64,000 nt of DNA from Amblyomma americanum (lineage: Eukaryota > Arthropoda > Arachnida > Ixodida > Ixodidae). Of this stretch, positions 32,851 through 43,690 are shown one piece after another; position 1 is the first letter of the stretch; each line of letters opens with the position of its first letter. The translations under genes and the position numbers were made by a program. The notes under the pieces are model-generated. The model searched no databases, was not told where the DNA came from, and saw nothing but the letters and a program-made list of their open reading frames with translations. The stretch is from contig NC_135498.1 in assembly GCF_052857255.1 (NCBI RefSeq), forward strand, positions 111,902,723 through 111,966,722, read 5' to 3'.

Positions 32851-34117
32851 CGTGTTAAACTGCAACACACCCTTGCACTGTGCGTTGCACATCGCCGTCT
32901 TCATCAACTAATACGACTATAGACACTTCGGCGCAGTGCACTGCACATCGTCTTCTTCATCAACTAATACCACTGGATTGAAGATGATGATGATCATGCG
33001 CCGACGCCGACGACAACGAAGCTCTTGAGGTAGCCGGCTGACGCTCGTGCTGGAGAACTGCCGCTTGTGACCCTGGCTGTCGCTCCGCTGCTTCATCTTT
33101 TACTTGCGCAAGAGTTTTTGTCGCCGGCACTTCCCACGTCCCATAAACCGCCCTACACTACAATCGAACTAATATCGACGCCAGAGGTTCCCACGGTCCA
33201 GCAAAGCAAGCCTATAAGCCGACCAGGCTAAACACACGCCTTCGCACGTATACTCGGCATAACTGCGTTAAAACCTGCAAATTTTTTAAAAAGTTATCAT
33301 ACGTAGATCACCTGTGCTCGTTTGGTGTATGCGTAGCCTTTACTCGGTGGTCGGTTTTAAATAAAAATTTCAATTGTTAGTCCCGTTTCTTTCCTCTGCC
33401 ATTCTCCGTTTTGTGCACGTCTGTTTTTTTTTAATGGTAGTAACTGTTTTGAGGGGCCCAAGGCGCTCCCACAGACGCTCACACGCTCGCTCCTCGCTCG
33501 TCCCGCAGTTCAGCTCCACTGCAGCCAGAGCTGCTCCTAGGAGGATTGCGCGTACCTCCTACTTCGCTACCATTCCCTTCTCAAACCACCTCTATTCTCC
33601 CCTCTCCGCTCAGTGGGGAACACGCCAATGCCATCTCAGGAGTTGAAGCAAAAAAACACAAGGGTGTCGCAGTCACTGTTTCATTTTATTTAGCAGGTGC
33701 GCCAGCGATAATTTTCAGATATCTAGTTTAGATTTGAGGACGTGTCAAAGAGGTCTCACTAATATACTTGTGTTTCTTCATGAGCATGCGAAATGCCTCA
33801 AAGATACCCCGGCCTGACTGCTGTACGCGTCTATAGTTCAAAGGTAGGTTATACACGCAACGACGACAGTGATCAGCCCTGCGAAGCTCACTAACCTGGG
33901 ATCGAACCTCCACGCAATGCTCTCGCGAGCGATTAATAATAAGCGTACTGTCTGGTCAGTGTCGCATTTTCCATAGGAAGGTGAAGTGTATACTGCACCG
34001 ATTTAACATGTGACTACGGCCTTTGTTTGCATGCAGACCTCTCCGTGTCATTCAACAGGCTGTACATGAACGCCAACTTATCTCTGGCTTAAAAACCGCC
34101 CGCATTTTTCGCACTTT
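32851..34117. other. No gene recognised
   Basis: A 30-bp direct repeat near 32899 and 32949 (CGTCTTCATCAACTAATAC / CTTCTTCATCAACTAATAC) is the only structure. The rest shows no motif. Confidence 0.4.
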
Positions 34118-34708
34118 GTGCACTCATTGCGCAACTGAAGAGAATACCCAGACTGAGAACGAAAACTTGAAAAAGAACGCACGGCATCTTTTTCGCATAC
34201 ACTCAGTTGGAAATCGCTACCTCCACAAGTAATGAGAACCAGAGCTTATACGCTAAGCTGCAGTAATTATCAGCGTTCGCAGCATAAACACTACTGTGTT
34301 GTTTTCCCTTTTTAACAGTATACTACCAGATACTTTTTGCTTATAAGTTTTTTTGCAAATTTTTTGTTTTAAACAGCATTCTTGCTCCAGTGTTCGCTAT
34401 GGTTCGCCGTAATCGTGCACTCATTGCGCAACTGAAGGGGATACTCAGACTGAGAACGAAAACTTGAAAAAGAACGCGCGGCAACTTTTTCCCATACACT
34501 CAGTTGGAAATCGCCACCTCCGCAAGTAATGAGAATCAGAGCTTAAACGCTAAGCTGCAGTAATTATCAGCGTTCGCAGCATAAACGCTACTGTGTTGTT
34601 TTATCTTTTTAACAGTATACTACCAGATACTTCTTGCTTATAGGTTTTTAGCAAATCTTGTTTTAAACAGCATTCTTGCTCCAGTGTTCGCTATTGTTCG
34701 CCGGAATC
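34118..34708 (+). repeat. 297-bp direct tandem duplication
   Basis: Copy 1 34118-34414 and copy 2 34415-34708 both open GTGCACTCATTGCGCAACTG. They agree over nearly all of their length, with small indels in the T runs. Block II (57640-57950) holds only one copy, so the duplication happened after the blocks diverged. Confidence 0.9.
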
Positions 34709-34984
34709 GTGCGCATTTTGATTGCTTAAATGTGCTAACTTATCCCTAACTTACGCAAATGCTGAAACGTTGCCTCTTTTATAGGACAATGCGTGTACTG
34801 CCTGCATTCTATTTCAAAGCCCCGGACTTTCATCGTTAGTGCTTACTGATTTAATCCCTGTTTTTGCCCAACCCTAGCATTTACATTACAGAGAACCCGA
34901 CTGGTCATTGCCTGCACCAAACTCCTCGCTTAAATTCGAAGTTTACGGACGGCAGATTGAGCGAGTTAGTGTTATATGGTAACA

Positions 34985-35070
34985 GGAAGATTCAAACAGC
35001 GCTAGACAACAGGACCGTGTTTGTCTCCTCCTCTTTCTGGTCCAGTTGTCTAGCGCTGCTTGAATGTTCT
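34985..35070. mobile_element. Small fold-back element, PLE-like terminus
   Basis: ATTCAAACAGCGCTAGACAAC and GTTGTCTAGCGCTGCTTGAAT are inverted arms, with GGACC/GGTCC extending the stem. The loop holds GTTTGTCTCCTCCTC. Its layout, with AGCGCT in the stem and a CT-rich loop, parallels the PLE fold-back at 10626. The inner stem contains one mismatch. Confidence 0.5.
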
Positions 35071-35199
35071 TGTCAACGTCGAAGTTTAAGGTAGGCTTCG
35101 CCATTTCCCTAAGGATTTCCGAGTTAGCACGCGCAGCCGGAAGGTACTGTTAACTATGAGGACAGTGAAAGTTGGTCCAAGAGATTTGTTTCTCTTTAC

Positions 35200-35304
35200 C
35201 TGTAGGATAGTGAGCACTAGTTCTCGGGGCAGTTTGCCAGAGAACTGCACGCGGACCATAAAGCGACCATCTTCGTAGGAAATATTACGTTCTTCTTCGA
35301 AGAC
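35200..35304 (-). pseudogene. Exon-like segment C, block I copy
   Basis: The minus strand shows an acceptor-type AATAAAG at the right edge, 105 nt (35 codons) open, and a strong donor CTACAG|GTAAAG at the left edge. The peptide includes ISYEDGRFMVRVQFSGKLPR. The block II paralogue gives ISNDDVCYLVRVNFGKLP with a three-base difference that keeps phase. The I-x-Y-x-D-G-R-x-x-V-R-V pattern vaguely recalls a BEL/Pao pol segment, but I cannot establish that. Confidence 0.4.
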
Positions 35305-35400
35305 CTTTATTGAACAACGAAAACCTCACGTGTCAAAAACATTGCGGCCTATCTCGTTACGGAAAGCAGGCGAGAGCACGAAATGCTTCGAAAAACTGGC

Positions 35401-36299
35401 GTAGCACAATTTAAGAGAGCTTACACAAGTCACAGATGCTACTAGCTTGGAATCTTAGAATCGGTCTCAACCTGAATGTATAATACCGGCTAGCCAAGCA
35501 AGGCCACTGCAGACCGATTAGTTAACATTGGCCAGGGAGCGGAGGCTTTCATCCCATCACTTGCGTATTTAGTTACGCCAATAATTGCATCTCTGTGCCT
35601 TCTCTTTTCTTTCGATTCGTTACTCTCAGCTTAACCACAAATTTCTACCACTCCCAAATACACATCTGAGCCCGAAGGCTCTATCCTTCATCAGAGGACA
35701 CGGCGAAAGGTTGCTGTATGCGAATGAGTAAGCTCTCCACAAAAGTTTAAAATGAGCTCTAAGAACTCGAAGGCCGTTCCAGCTAATTTACACGATGAAA
35801 AGTTTCTTTCAATTTTTCAAAAGTTTGTGGTTTATAAATATGTGATGGCTCATTGTTTTAAAAGGTTATGTAGCATCAAAACGACTTCGCAGCGGCAAAA
35901 CGAATGTGAGGCATGTATACTCGTACAAGTGATGCGAAGAAGACAAATACGGAGTTATTCTCGCCCCTCCTTTCAATGCGTCATCTGTTCGTGTTAGCAA
36001 TAAGCTTCTTACGCATGATTAACCTAAAGAAATTAAAAGAGAAGATAAAATTGTGATACGTGAATAAAAGTAACGTATTTTCATTAGCTGACCGCAGCGC
36101 AGGTTACATATTGAGTGTGAAAATATCTAATCATTCCCAGTTCACCATAAAAAAAAGATAAGGTAAAACAGCGCTGAAAATAAAAGCCGATTGGTTAACA
36201 TGACGCCACATTTAATACATTTGTTAAAAGATAATGGAACCATTTCCACTGGTTAGACAAATTAAGAAATGCTCCTTAATTTCACAAAGGGATCAAACA
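35401..36299. other. Spacer of block I, no gene recognised
   Basis: Short homology to block II persists (GATTCGTTACTCTCAGCTTA here, GATTCGTTATGCTTAGCTCT near 58712). No coding motif. Confidence 0.4.
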
Positions 36300-36620
36300 A
36301 AATATATGCAGCTATGTACAAAGAAAAAAAGCCGGGTAATCATGCTAAGATGTCAGAAGCAAGGATTGGGAAAGGCGAGTACTCTGTCACGAAGGGATCT
36401 CAAAGACATGCTTTTGCGCTTATTCCTAGTTTTTCTATGAAGCCAGTCTCTCCGAATATGGGCTTCATTTCCTGTGTTGTGCACGCTTCATAAAGTCAGT
36501 CATACTTTCCGCCACACTTGTTGCAGTGTCTTTTTCTCTGCTTTCCTTGTTGCGCTCTGTGTGGCATGCCTGCTGCGCCCTGATATCAAAACTTATACTG
36601 TGAACTGTCGTTAACCGGAG
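36300..36620 (+). pseudogene. Exon-like segment D, block I copy
   Basis: The plus frame reads SQRHAFALIPSFSMKPVSP, then GFISCVVHA, against CQRHALVPSPGFSMKAASP and WFSCIVHT at 59630 in block II. The frame is the same in both copies for about 30 codons. No known domain. It may be coding ancestry or conserved repeat sequence. Confidence 0.4.
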
Positions 36621-36689
36621 CATTCGATTTATTTATCTGTTTATTTATTTACACTTAGGACGAGAGACGTTACAAAGAGGAGCAGTTAC

Positions 36690-37100
36690 AACATATAAAG
36701 GAGGAATGAATGAGATCCCAACTAATTGCAAAAAAACTGCATGTTCTCATAGCTTAGAGAATGTGTTGGTAAGCCAAATAATTCGGCAGTTCGCAGGAAT
36801 TGTTTTATCACCGCATTTGTGAATTAGAACAGCCATCGCGATTTTCCAGCAGTAAGAAATTAGGTGAATGTTGAAAGCCTTGCTCAGTATATTAAATTAT
36901 AAGCCCACTTGTACTATTAGAAACTTGACTCTATGCCATCGCAATTTCAGGACGAGTGAATAGGCAAGGATCTTAATTAGTTGAATAATGTCTCGCATCT
37001 CAATGTCATTGTAATGGCTTCTTGGAGTGGTAGCAACGTATGAAGCACGAGCTAGACTGCTTTTGCAAGTAAATATTAAGAATGGTCGCACACTTACTCA
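36690..37100 (-). pseudogene. LINE RT fragment (CR1/Jockey-like)
   Basis: The minus strand near 36850-36720 reads WKIAMAVLIHKCGDKTIPAN, then CRIIWLTNTFSKL. This matches the W-K-x-A-x-V-x-P-I-H-K-x-G-D and N-Y-R-P-I-S-L-T segments that open RT in CR1/Jockey-type LINEs. Only this RT segment survives; it has stops on both sides. Confidence 0.65.
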
Positions 37101-37508
37101 CGTGAAGATGGTTTTCGTCTCCGCTACTCCTTAGAAGGACTTGGCGCCATGAAAGAACAAGGCTGGATGTCTCCCTCACCTCCGCTTGCCTAATGTGCTG
37201 AGATAAAGCGACGGCATTAAAAAAGACAAGATATATATAATAATCAACTCTTTCCGAAGCCGGAGAGCGTGTTTGGTTTGCTTCGGCAGTTTTTCATCTC
37301 TACGAGACACCACGTTTAGCAGCTTCTTTTAGTGCTCGGCAAGCCACACAGCCTCTCTCCCTACGTTCGTTTTAGACGCACCATAGCGCTTGCGGCGCAA
37401 AACGAAGGCATGAGCGACGTCGAAGATATCCTTACCAGGTAGCGCGAGACGCTACCGTTTAGAACACGCAGCTCGAAAGAGTGCGATACCAAGTGGGAGG
37501 AAAAAGAT

Positions 37509-37827
37509 TGCGGCGATGTCTGAGTGGCTTAAGGGATTTAAAAACAATGCTGTTTTGGATTTGGCATCACTGGTTGAAATCTTGGTAGGGTCTGTAATAC
37601 GGCAGTTTTTTTTTCTGCCAAATGCAATTCTGACGGACCGTTCAGCAATATTTCGGATAAGTTCTGCATTATGTTCTCTGTAATGTTCGGCCAAATGGTC
37701 ACCTCAAAGTGCGGTTACAGGCTCGCCACCATTTCCTATTGATGTGCGCCCTTGTTTGCTGGTAACGGGAGGTAAAAGCATTTCATGCTTACCAGCAACG
37801 CGAGGTTCGAATCCTCGTTCTGCCGCA
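37509..37827 (+). other. tRNA-like halves, unresolved
   Basis: TGCGGCGATGTCTGAGTGGC at 37509 resembles the 5' part of a Ser/Leu tRNA. CGAGGTTCGAATCCTCG at 37801-37817 is a perfect T arm, followed by TTCTGCCGCA. TGCGGC and GCCGCA could pair, but the spacing to the T arm is three bases too long and about 265 bp lie between. A TTGCTGGTAA/TTACCAGCAA hairpin sits beside the T arm. Not a functional tRNA gene as it stands. Confidence 0.3.
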
Positions 37828-38750
37828 CGCTACAACTTGCTGCTGCATATAAACCTACTAGGGTTGTTTTTGCCACTCTGATCGGTTTTGTCTTTATATC
37901 TAAAATGTTTATTCATAAAGCTCTTTGCTTTTACTCTCGACTTTATTATGACGGTACAATTTTTAGCTTATCTGCAGAGTACAACCCCGGTTATTTACCG
38001 CGCGTCTCCCATTTGTGAAGCACTTCACGTTTAGAGGAAATAGTCTATAACAATGTTACGGAAAAACGTAAGTATTTGTTGTTGGCCCGCACTTACTTTT
38101 CCATAAATGTAAACGCTTGGTTCTTGCTTGGATCGATAAAACTTCTGTTTCCACTAGTGGACATTTGTTTAATACAAATCTTCACGCCGACTGCGCCCCT
38201 GGTTGTTAGGAGGCCTTTTTGAGACACTTCATTCAGACTTCCCAGCTTACTGTAGTGCATGTATTTGTATTTCCTTTATGGTAACAAAAAATTCAAGATG
38301 ACATAATATTAATCGATTACTTTTTGTAAGTATTCAATTATTTTTCGGGTCAGTGATTGACCAATAGCATGAGTTACACTTCAGTTCAAGTACGTAATTG
38401 TAATCGGTTACTTCTCTTCTGAAACGTGTGCAAGACTGGCTCTAAAACAATGTCTTTTACACAGCATTATTCCTCTGCTACTGACTGAATTTTCCCTCTT
38501 TGCAACAATATGTAGTAAAAGAAACAGCATAATTTCTGTACGAACTAAAAAGTTAATTTATCTTCATTGTTTTCGTGTTGTACACTACTGTCGACCAGGT
38601 GCACAGGTCGAAGTGGTATCTAACAGGTCGACCTGTGTGCCTGGTCGACAAGTGGTACGTGACAGTGGCACCTGAGCATAAAGAATTTAAGTTGGGCTTA
38701 TCTATGTCATGTTTGAAGACTCAGTTTCTTCAAGTGCTTAAGTTCAAATT
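37828..38750. other. No gene recognised
   Basis: AT-rich. A short inverted repeat CGACCAGGTGCACAGGTCG / CGACCTGTGTGCCTGGTCG lies near 38591-38649; otherwise nothing. Confidence 0.4.
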
Positions 38751-38885
38751 TTTAGAGGAATCCCCTAAGGTGGGGTAGATTTGTGCTAAGAGAGTAATTA
38801 CTCATTGGCATCCACCCAAGTGCAGCCATACGGCTACAGAGGAAAGCTATACAGCTTTCTAAAAAACTTTGTACTTAAAAAAACT

Positions 38886-38963
38886 TCGTCCTGGTCCGGG
38901 GTTCGAACCCGGGACCACCTCTCCAGTGGAGCGTCGCTCTACCAACTCAGCTAACCGGAAGGC
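38886..38963 (-). other. tRNA-like promoter segment
   Basis: The minus strand has GGTTAGCTGAGTTGGTAGAGC (a good D arm and A box) and CCCGGGTTCGAACCCCGG (a T arm and B box). The acceptor ends do not pair and the anticodon arm is poor, so this is a pol III promoter relic rather than a tRNA. Confidence 0.65.
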
Positions 38964-39051
38964 AAGCTTATGGCAGGGCGAGTACGAATTGATCAATAAC
39001 TCGAAGCGAGAACCGTGCTTCAACGAAGGTTTTGAGAAAGCTGTATAGTTT

Positions 39052-39383
39052 TCCTTTGTAGACCCGCCGCGGTGGCTCAGTGGTTAGCGCACTCGGCTAC
39101 TCATCCGGGGTACTCGGGTTCGAGCCCGACCATGGCGGCAGCGTTTCAATGGAGGCGAAACGCAAAGCCGCCCGTGTGCTGTGCGATGTCAGTGAACGTT
39201 AAAGAGCCCCGGCGGGTCGAAATTATTCCACAGCCCTCCACTACGGCACCTCTTTCTTCCTTTCTCCTTTCACTCACTCCTTTATCCCTTCCCTTACGGA
39301 GCGGTTCGGGTGTCGGCCGAGATGCGAGACAGATAGTGCGCCATTTCTTTTCCCCAAAAACCGATTTTCAACATCCTTTGTAG
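39052..39383 (+). repeat. Full-length tRNA SINE with 10-bp duplication
   Basis: The body is 39062-39373, starting ACCCGCCGCGGTGGCTCAG. The B box CGGGTTCGAGCCCG lies at 39115, and the usual 3' domain ends CCCCAAAAACCGATTTTC. TCCTTTGTAG at 39052-39061 and 39374-39383 is the target duplication, located in the right arm of the host element. Confidence 0.92.
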
Positions 39384-39484
39384 CCCTATTGCTGCGCTTG
39401 GGTGGATGCCAATCAGTAATTACTCCTTTATTACAAATCTAATCCACCTTGGGGGATTCCGCTAAACATATGACCAACACTATT

Positions 39485-39720
39485 CTCTTATTGATCAATT
39501 CGCCCTCGGCCTATCATAAGTTTGCCGTGCCGGTTAGCTCAGTTGGTAGAGCGACTACTCCGGTGAAGCGGCGGTCCGGGGTTCTAACCCCAGACAAGGG
39601 CATATTTTTTTAACAACGATGTTTCTGAGAAAGGTTTACAGCCTTCCGTTGTAGCCGTATGGCTGAGCTTGGATAGATGCCAATGAGTAATTACTCCCTT
39701 ATTGCAGGTCCTTAAGGTGA
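39485..39720 (+). repeat. Second copy of the tRNA-like headed repeat
   Basis: TTGATCAATTCGCCCTCGG, TAGCTCAGTTGGTAGAGCG (39538), GGGGTTCTAACCCC (39577), then TGTAGCCGTATGGCTGAGC and ATGCCAATGAGTAATTACTC. It is collinear with the minus-strand half of 38751-39040, so this element is repeated side by side. Confidence 0.7.
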
Positions 39721-40021
39721 TTAATGCACTGACACTCGTGATTAAGTTCGACCGAATCTTTCATGAAAGTACACAATGCAGGACAGGAATGTCTGTCTTT
39801 TTATTTCCTTGAACAGTTTTTTGAATGCCGGAATTCCTGGCGCTGTTTAGGCGTATGGTTTGTGGTGATGGTAAAGCCTCAGACGACGAGCCATTAACGC
39901 TAGAAACTATTGAACGACAACGAATATTTTTAAAGGGCACCTGAAGACGTTTTGAATTTGACGAACTTAAAGATTTCGATTACACGAAAGTTCACAGTAA
40001 ATCATGCGAAGACTTCTTGCG

Positions 40022-40312
40022 CTAGTATTTGGAACAGTGATGTAATCTCCGAATGAAGCCGCGACGGTTTTCAAGCTCCTCAGCAGCGCGCAGAACAGGA
40101 TAAGGCGCCTCATCGACGGCTGCGTTACACTTGAAAAAGCGAAAAAGCTTGCTCGTGGGAAGGAAACCACCGCACCGAAGGTAGAGCCCTCTAAGCGTTG
40201 CGTCGTGGCTTCCGACGACGTACGGCACGGTGTGGACCACGATGATGTGGGCGACGGCAGCGGAATTCTGGTCTGAACATCCATGACGTCTTCCCGAAGC
40301 TTCTCCCCACAT
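40022..40312 (-). other. Candidate GC-rich exon, unknown
   Basis: A true ATG at 40312 opens 96 codons, ending at a stop near 40022. The frame favours G/C at third positions, while its flanks are AT-rich. Visible segments are HIIVVHTVPYVVGSHDATLR and LYLRCGGFLPTSKLFRFFKC. An overlapping frame is open too, so coding strand and frame are uncertain. Not recognised; host exon or unlisted repeat. Confidence 0.3.
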
Positions 40313-41700
40313 CTCCTCGGCTGTGACGAGAAGTTCGCAGTTTTAATAGGGGATTAGGTCATTATTTTCGGTGCTAGAGCGAAAAAAACTTGGTACAGTT
40401 TATCTGCAAGCTTCCTAGATACGAATTCTCGAATCTGATTTAGTTCAGAAAGAAATGGTTTAACTGAGCTTTATTTGCCGTAATAATGCATTTTTTTCTA
40501 CTGATGCGTCTGTGGTGTCGTGAGTACTTCAAAAACTACCCAATAAAATACAAATAAATCATTATCCGATTTTTGCCCATGAGCTGGAGGTTCTACGAAT
40601 CTTGCAGATGGTGGCCTTAGCTCCCATGACGAATATATAATTGTCTTTGCAAGCTTCTACAACTTTGATGAGGGTCATTCATTTCATTATTACATTTCCA
40701 CCTATTGTTGTGTAACTCTACAGAGCTTGGAATAAATACTAGACGTCTTAAATAGTAACCGAAAAGGTTGCCTTCCAAAGGTGTACATCATTCTATAGCG
40801 CACGAGAAGTCCCACGTTTTACGAAATTATTCATGGACATCCAGAAATACTGTTTACCTGAACACAGTATTAAAAACGTAAAGTTAAAGCTTTTACTCTT
40901 CGCTAACCTCCTAAGGCAGTAACTTTAAACAATTCTAGCTTCGCTACTTGCGTTACAACGGAAGTAGTTGCTTTTGTGGCAACCATCCAGCTATTAAGAC
41001 GGGACGCGGCTTTCAGTAAAAATTACTTTGTTATAACTTTGGCTTTGAAGTGAAGGAAAAAATAAACGTAATTTATAATTCTTTACAAGCAAATCCAGCA
41101 CATTAACGGAAAGAATGAGCAGGGAAAGACAAAAACTCTCTACAAATCTGTATTAGGTGGGCCTTCTAAGAAGTGTGCTTTTAAAGATTGGCACAAATTA
41201 CCTTAAACAACTTGCATATGCATGCGGTAAAGTGTGTCTGCGCACGAATTCTATCTCTGTTTGTTCTTCGAATGGGCTAGCTCAGGCCAGCTAAAGGAAG
41301 TTCTAAGGAAACGCCCGCTGCCTGAAACCAACTCTGCAAACGAATCTGGATGGGCCTCAGCTATAAATTGCTCCTCAGCATTAGTTATTCGGCGGCAGCT
41401 TATAGCGACTTGTGAATCTTTCTTCTTTCCGTATATCAGCGTACAGGATTTTTCGCCTGATTGCAGAGCCTAGTGAAGCTCAGGGCCAAAAAAAAAAAAA
41501 CTGAAACAGAAGACACGATGCCTTCGGAATTTTTTAAGCATATCTTACTTGTTATAGAGATTTTACGGTACTAAGAAATGGTAATATTGACCTGTATGCT
41601 ACAGACGTTGTCCGCAGTAGTCAAATAATAATGACATCCAGGTTAAAGCGCGACAGTTGGGCATAAGGTTCACTTATTCTTTCCTTGAAGTACGCCGCTT
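40313..41700. other. AT-rich stretch without recognised genes
   Basis: No SINE head, no LINE motif and no frame longer than 79 codons. Confidence 0.45.
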
Positions 41701-41701
41701 G

Positions 41702-41880
41702 CCACGTCGGCTGCGTTTCGATGGAGGCGGAACTCAAAAGACTCCCGTGTGCGGTGCGTTGTTTGTGCACGTTAAAGGACCATAGGTGGTCTTAATTAAT
41801 CCAGAGGCCTCCACAAAACGCCGCACATAGTCCGTTTGGCGCTTCTGGGCGTTAAACGTCGTAATTTACAATTTTACTTG
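41702..41880 (+). repeat. Decayed SINE body
   Basis: GGCTGCGTTTCGATGGAGGCG, CTCCCGTGTGCGGTGCG, GTGCACGTTAAAGGACC and GGGCGTTAAACG follow the order of the second SINE type. The tRNA head is missing. Confidence 0.7.
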
Positions 41881-42189
41881 TGTTAAGTTATTTTCCTGAT
41901 CAGGCTGGGAACAGTGTTAGGATTGGGGTATCACTGAAAATTTCAGTTACTTTCTTGCACTTCTGCCTTTTAACCTTCTTGTATGCGGTATTTTAATAGT
42001 TCTCATCTGAGGCCCCTGATTTTGCTTCCATTAATACTAGATATCTGTGTAATCAATGATAATAATTGGTAATAGTAAGGCCAGAAGGTGGTTATCCAAT
42101 AATGCATCTACGGCACAAAAGATACTGACAAGATATCCTTCAGTAGAAATACTTTGAGCCGTTACCAGCCCCCCCCCCCCCCCTGAGAG

Positions 42190-42760
42190 CGATCATGGGT
42201 AAACGCAAAGCGCGGTAAACACAGGGACGTAAGAAAGACGACGGACAAGCGTTAATTCCAACTAAATCTTATTAAAAAGAATTATCACAATACATAGGCA
42301 CTTGAAAGGGGAGAACAAACATAAAACCAACACAAATAGCGTGCAATGCGAAACCAAAAGCGTGTCGCGTGTGGGCTATCAGACACGACATGCAAGCAGG
42401 TATGTTGATTGTGCTGAGGTTATTGTCTTGTAAGACACCGTTTTAATGCGGCCGTTTCTACGTGGGCCAGAGTGGACGATGTGTGAACGAACGACTGTGA
42501 GAGCATGCCAACACTGTTCGTCAAATGCGTGAAGCACTTGTAATTCATTGCCGCGACTGTGACTTCGAGGGTGGCGGCCACTGTGCTCCTCATTTTGCGA
42601 ATTCTGTAATTGTTGACAACCATCCATCGCAGATTATAGGGGAGATATTAGAAGCTATGGAGTTGGACAGGACAGGGAGTGGCTGCGTAGGTGCGCATCA
42701 GTGTCGCTTTCCAAAAAGGAGATTATCTACCTCAGCATGAACCACGGGACATGACTTCGG
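42190..42760. mobile_element. Penelope-like remnants with GIY-YIG fragment
   Basis: On the plus strand 42450-42740 reads GRFYVGQSGRCVNERL, then ALVIHCRDCDFE and IGEILEAMELDRTGSGCVG. This is the GIY-YIG endonuclease tail of a PLE, with one stop (after NERL) and a frame change upstream. The left part (42190-42400) reads on the minus strand like a PLE terminal repeat (TTGTCCGTCGTCTTTCTTAC), so two pieces in opposite orientation adjoin, as in the 48-54 kb cluster. Confidence 0.65.
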
Positions 42761-43285
42761 TTTCCCACTGTATGATACAAATCCAGCTTTCACGGGAAAA
42801 AAATTTTGAAATTTGAAAAATTGTAAGACACCGTCAGAGAAATATTGAAAGCAATGGTCAATTTTTCTGATAAGTAGCAAAATCTTTCTTTTTAAAACTT
42901 TCTCCATCGATCGCATCAAGCATTTAAGACTGCCATAGAAAAGCAATGGGGAACGCTTTTGACCATAGCAAAAGCGTTAATAGAAACAAAAATACAAGAC
43001 TGCCGTCAGGTGATCTGCGGGTATATTGATTGTTATAGTAAAATCTTACATTATTTGAAAAGAATTGCGTTCATAAACGATTTCCCGCTCGAAAATGCTT
43101 TTGTCCAGAATTGCTGGGTATGGTGTGCTCTCCGAAGCAGTGCCTTTTGAAGATCTTCACCAACGATATCATTCAACAGTTCTCAGGCGATTTGTATCTG
43201 TTTTTTTCAATTATTAGTGTTTCCACGATAGAAAGTAGGAGGCAAAAAGTCTACGTAATCTAATACATTAAAAATTTCCACCCGG
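42761..43285. other. No gene recognised
   Basis: AT-rich flank between PLE and LINE scraps; nothing supported. Confidence 0.4.
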
Positions 43286-43289
43286 ACAG

Positions 43290-43400
43290 GCACATGGCAA
43301 CAAGGTCAAAACTCGCTAATAATACCATCCGGACCCGGAGACTTCTGACCCTGAAGATATAACCTCATCCAAAGCATATTATTTCGAAGGCTGCTATAAG
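43290..43400 (-). pseudogene. LINE RT scrap
   Basis: The minus strand reads QGQKSPGPDGIISEF, matching the S-P-G-P-D-G-I segment near the start of LINE reverse transcriptases. Stops follow and nothing else of the element was confirmed. Confidence 0.4.
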
Positions 43401-43489
43401 AAATCTAGATTTTGAGGAATGGAGGTACAGCAACTGTTTCCTTCTCTGGGTACACGTCAAACGCGCCTTGAAGGGAAGAGATGAAGACG

Positions 43490-43690
43490 GCAGTGAAATA
43501 AGGAAGAGAAAACCAGTACCGTAGTGAAGGGCACCATACTATTCAGGACCATCCGATCTTCTTTTACGTACACTTACATCACAGAGCACTTTTCAATTCC
43601 GCCTTCATCAAAATGGGGCCTTCCCGGCCTCGAATTCATTTCGCGCTATTGAACTGAGCACCCGAGTGTCCTAACCGTTAAGCCAGCGTT
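43490..43690 (-). repeat. Decayed tRNA SINE
   Basis: On the plus strand the order CAGTACCGTAGTGAAGGGC, TACACTTACATCACAGAGCA, CTCGAATTCA and CCTAACCGTTAAGCCAGCG is that of the common SINE read in reverse, with many substitutions. Confidence 0.6.

Larger units (their letters stand above)
30046..36625 (+). repeat. Paralogous block I (segments A-B-C-D)
   Basis: Four stretches here match four stretches of 46374-59870 in the same order and orientation: A 30053-30480, B 31850-32300, C 34118-35400 and D 36300-36620. Inserts private to this block are a gypsy solo LTR (31386), a SINE (32640), a PLE fold-back (34985) and a 297-bp tandem duplication. Identity is visible by eye but low, so the duplication is old. 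Confidence 0.6.
38751..39466. mobile_element. Inverted-repeat element with a tRNA-like core
   Basis: Ends of about 100 bp are inverted copies. The left is TTTAGAGGAATCCCCTAAGG...GAGTAATTACTCATTGGC...GCTATACAGCTTTCT (38751-38862). The right complement spans 39030-39061 plus 39374-39466. A tRNA-like segment lies inside (38886-38963, minus) and a SINE interrupts the right arm. No transposase. It may be a MITE or two head-to-head tRNA-headed repeats. Confidence 0.7.

Noticed and set aside
32899..32970. CRISPR-like direct repeat
   Set aside because: Only two units with a spacer; no array and a eukaryotic context.
38886..38963. Functional tRNA gene on the minus strand
   Set aside because: Same reasons: non-pairing ends and short anticodon loop, embedded in an inverted-repeat element.
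39529..39603. Functional tRNA gene
   Set aside because: D and T arms are good, but the acceptor ends do not pair and the anticodon arm is poor; it belongs to a repeated tRNA-headed element.
42166..42183. Poly-C tract as a telomeric or structural signal (also near 16170 and 58647)
   Set aside because: Isolated homopolymers, common in this window and prone to assembly error.
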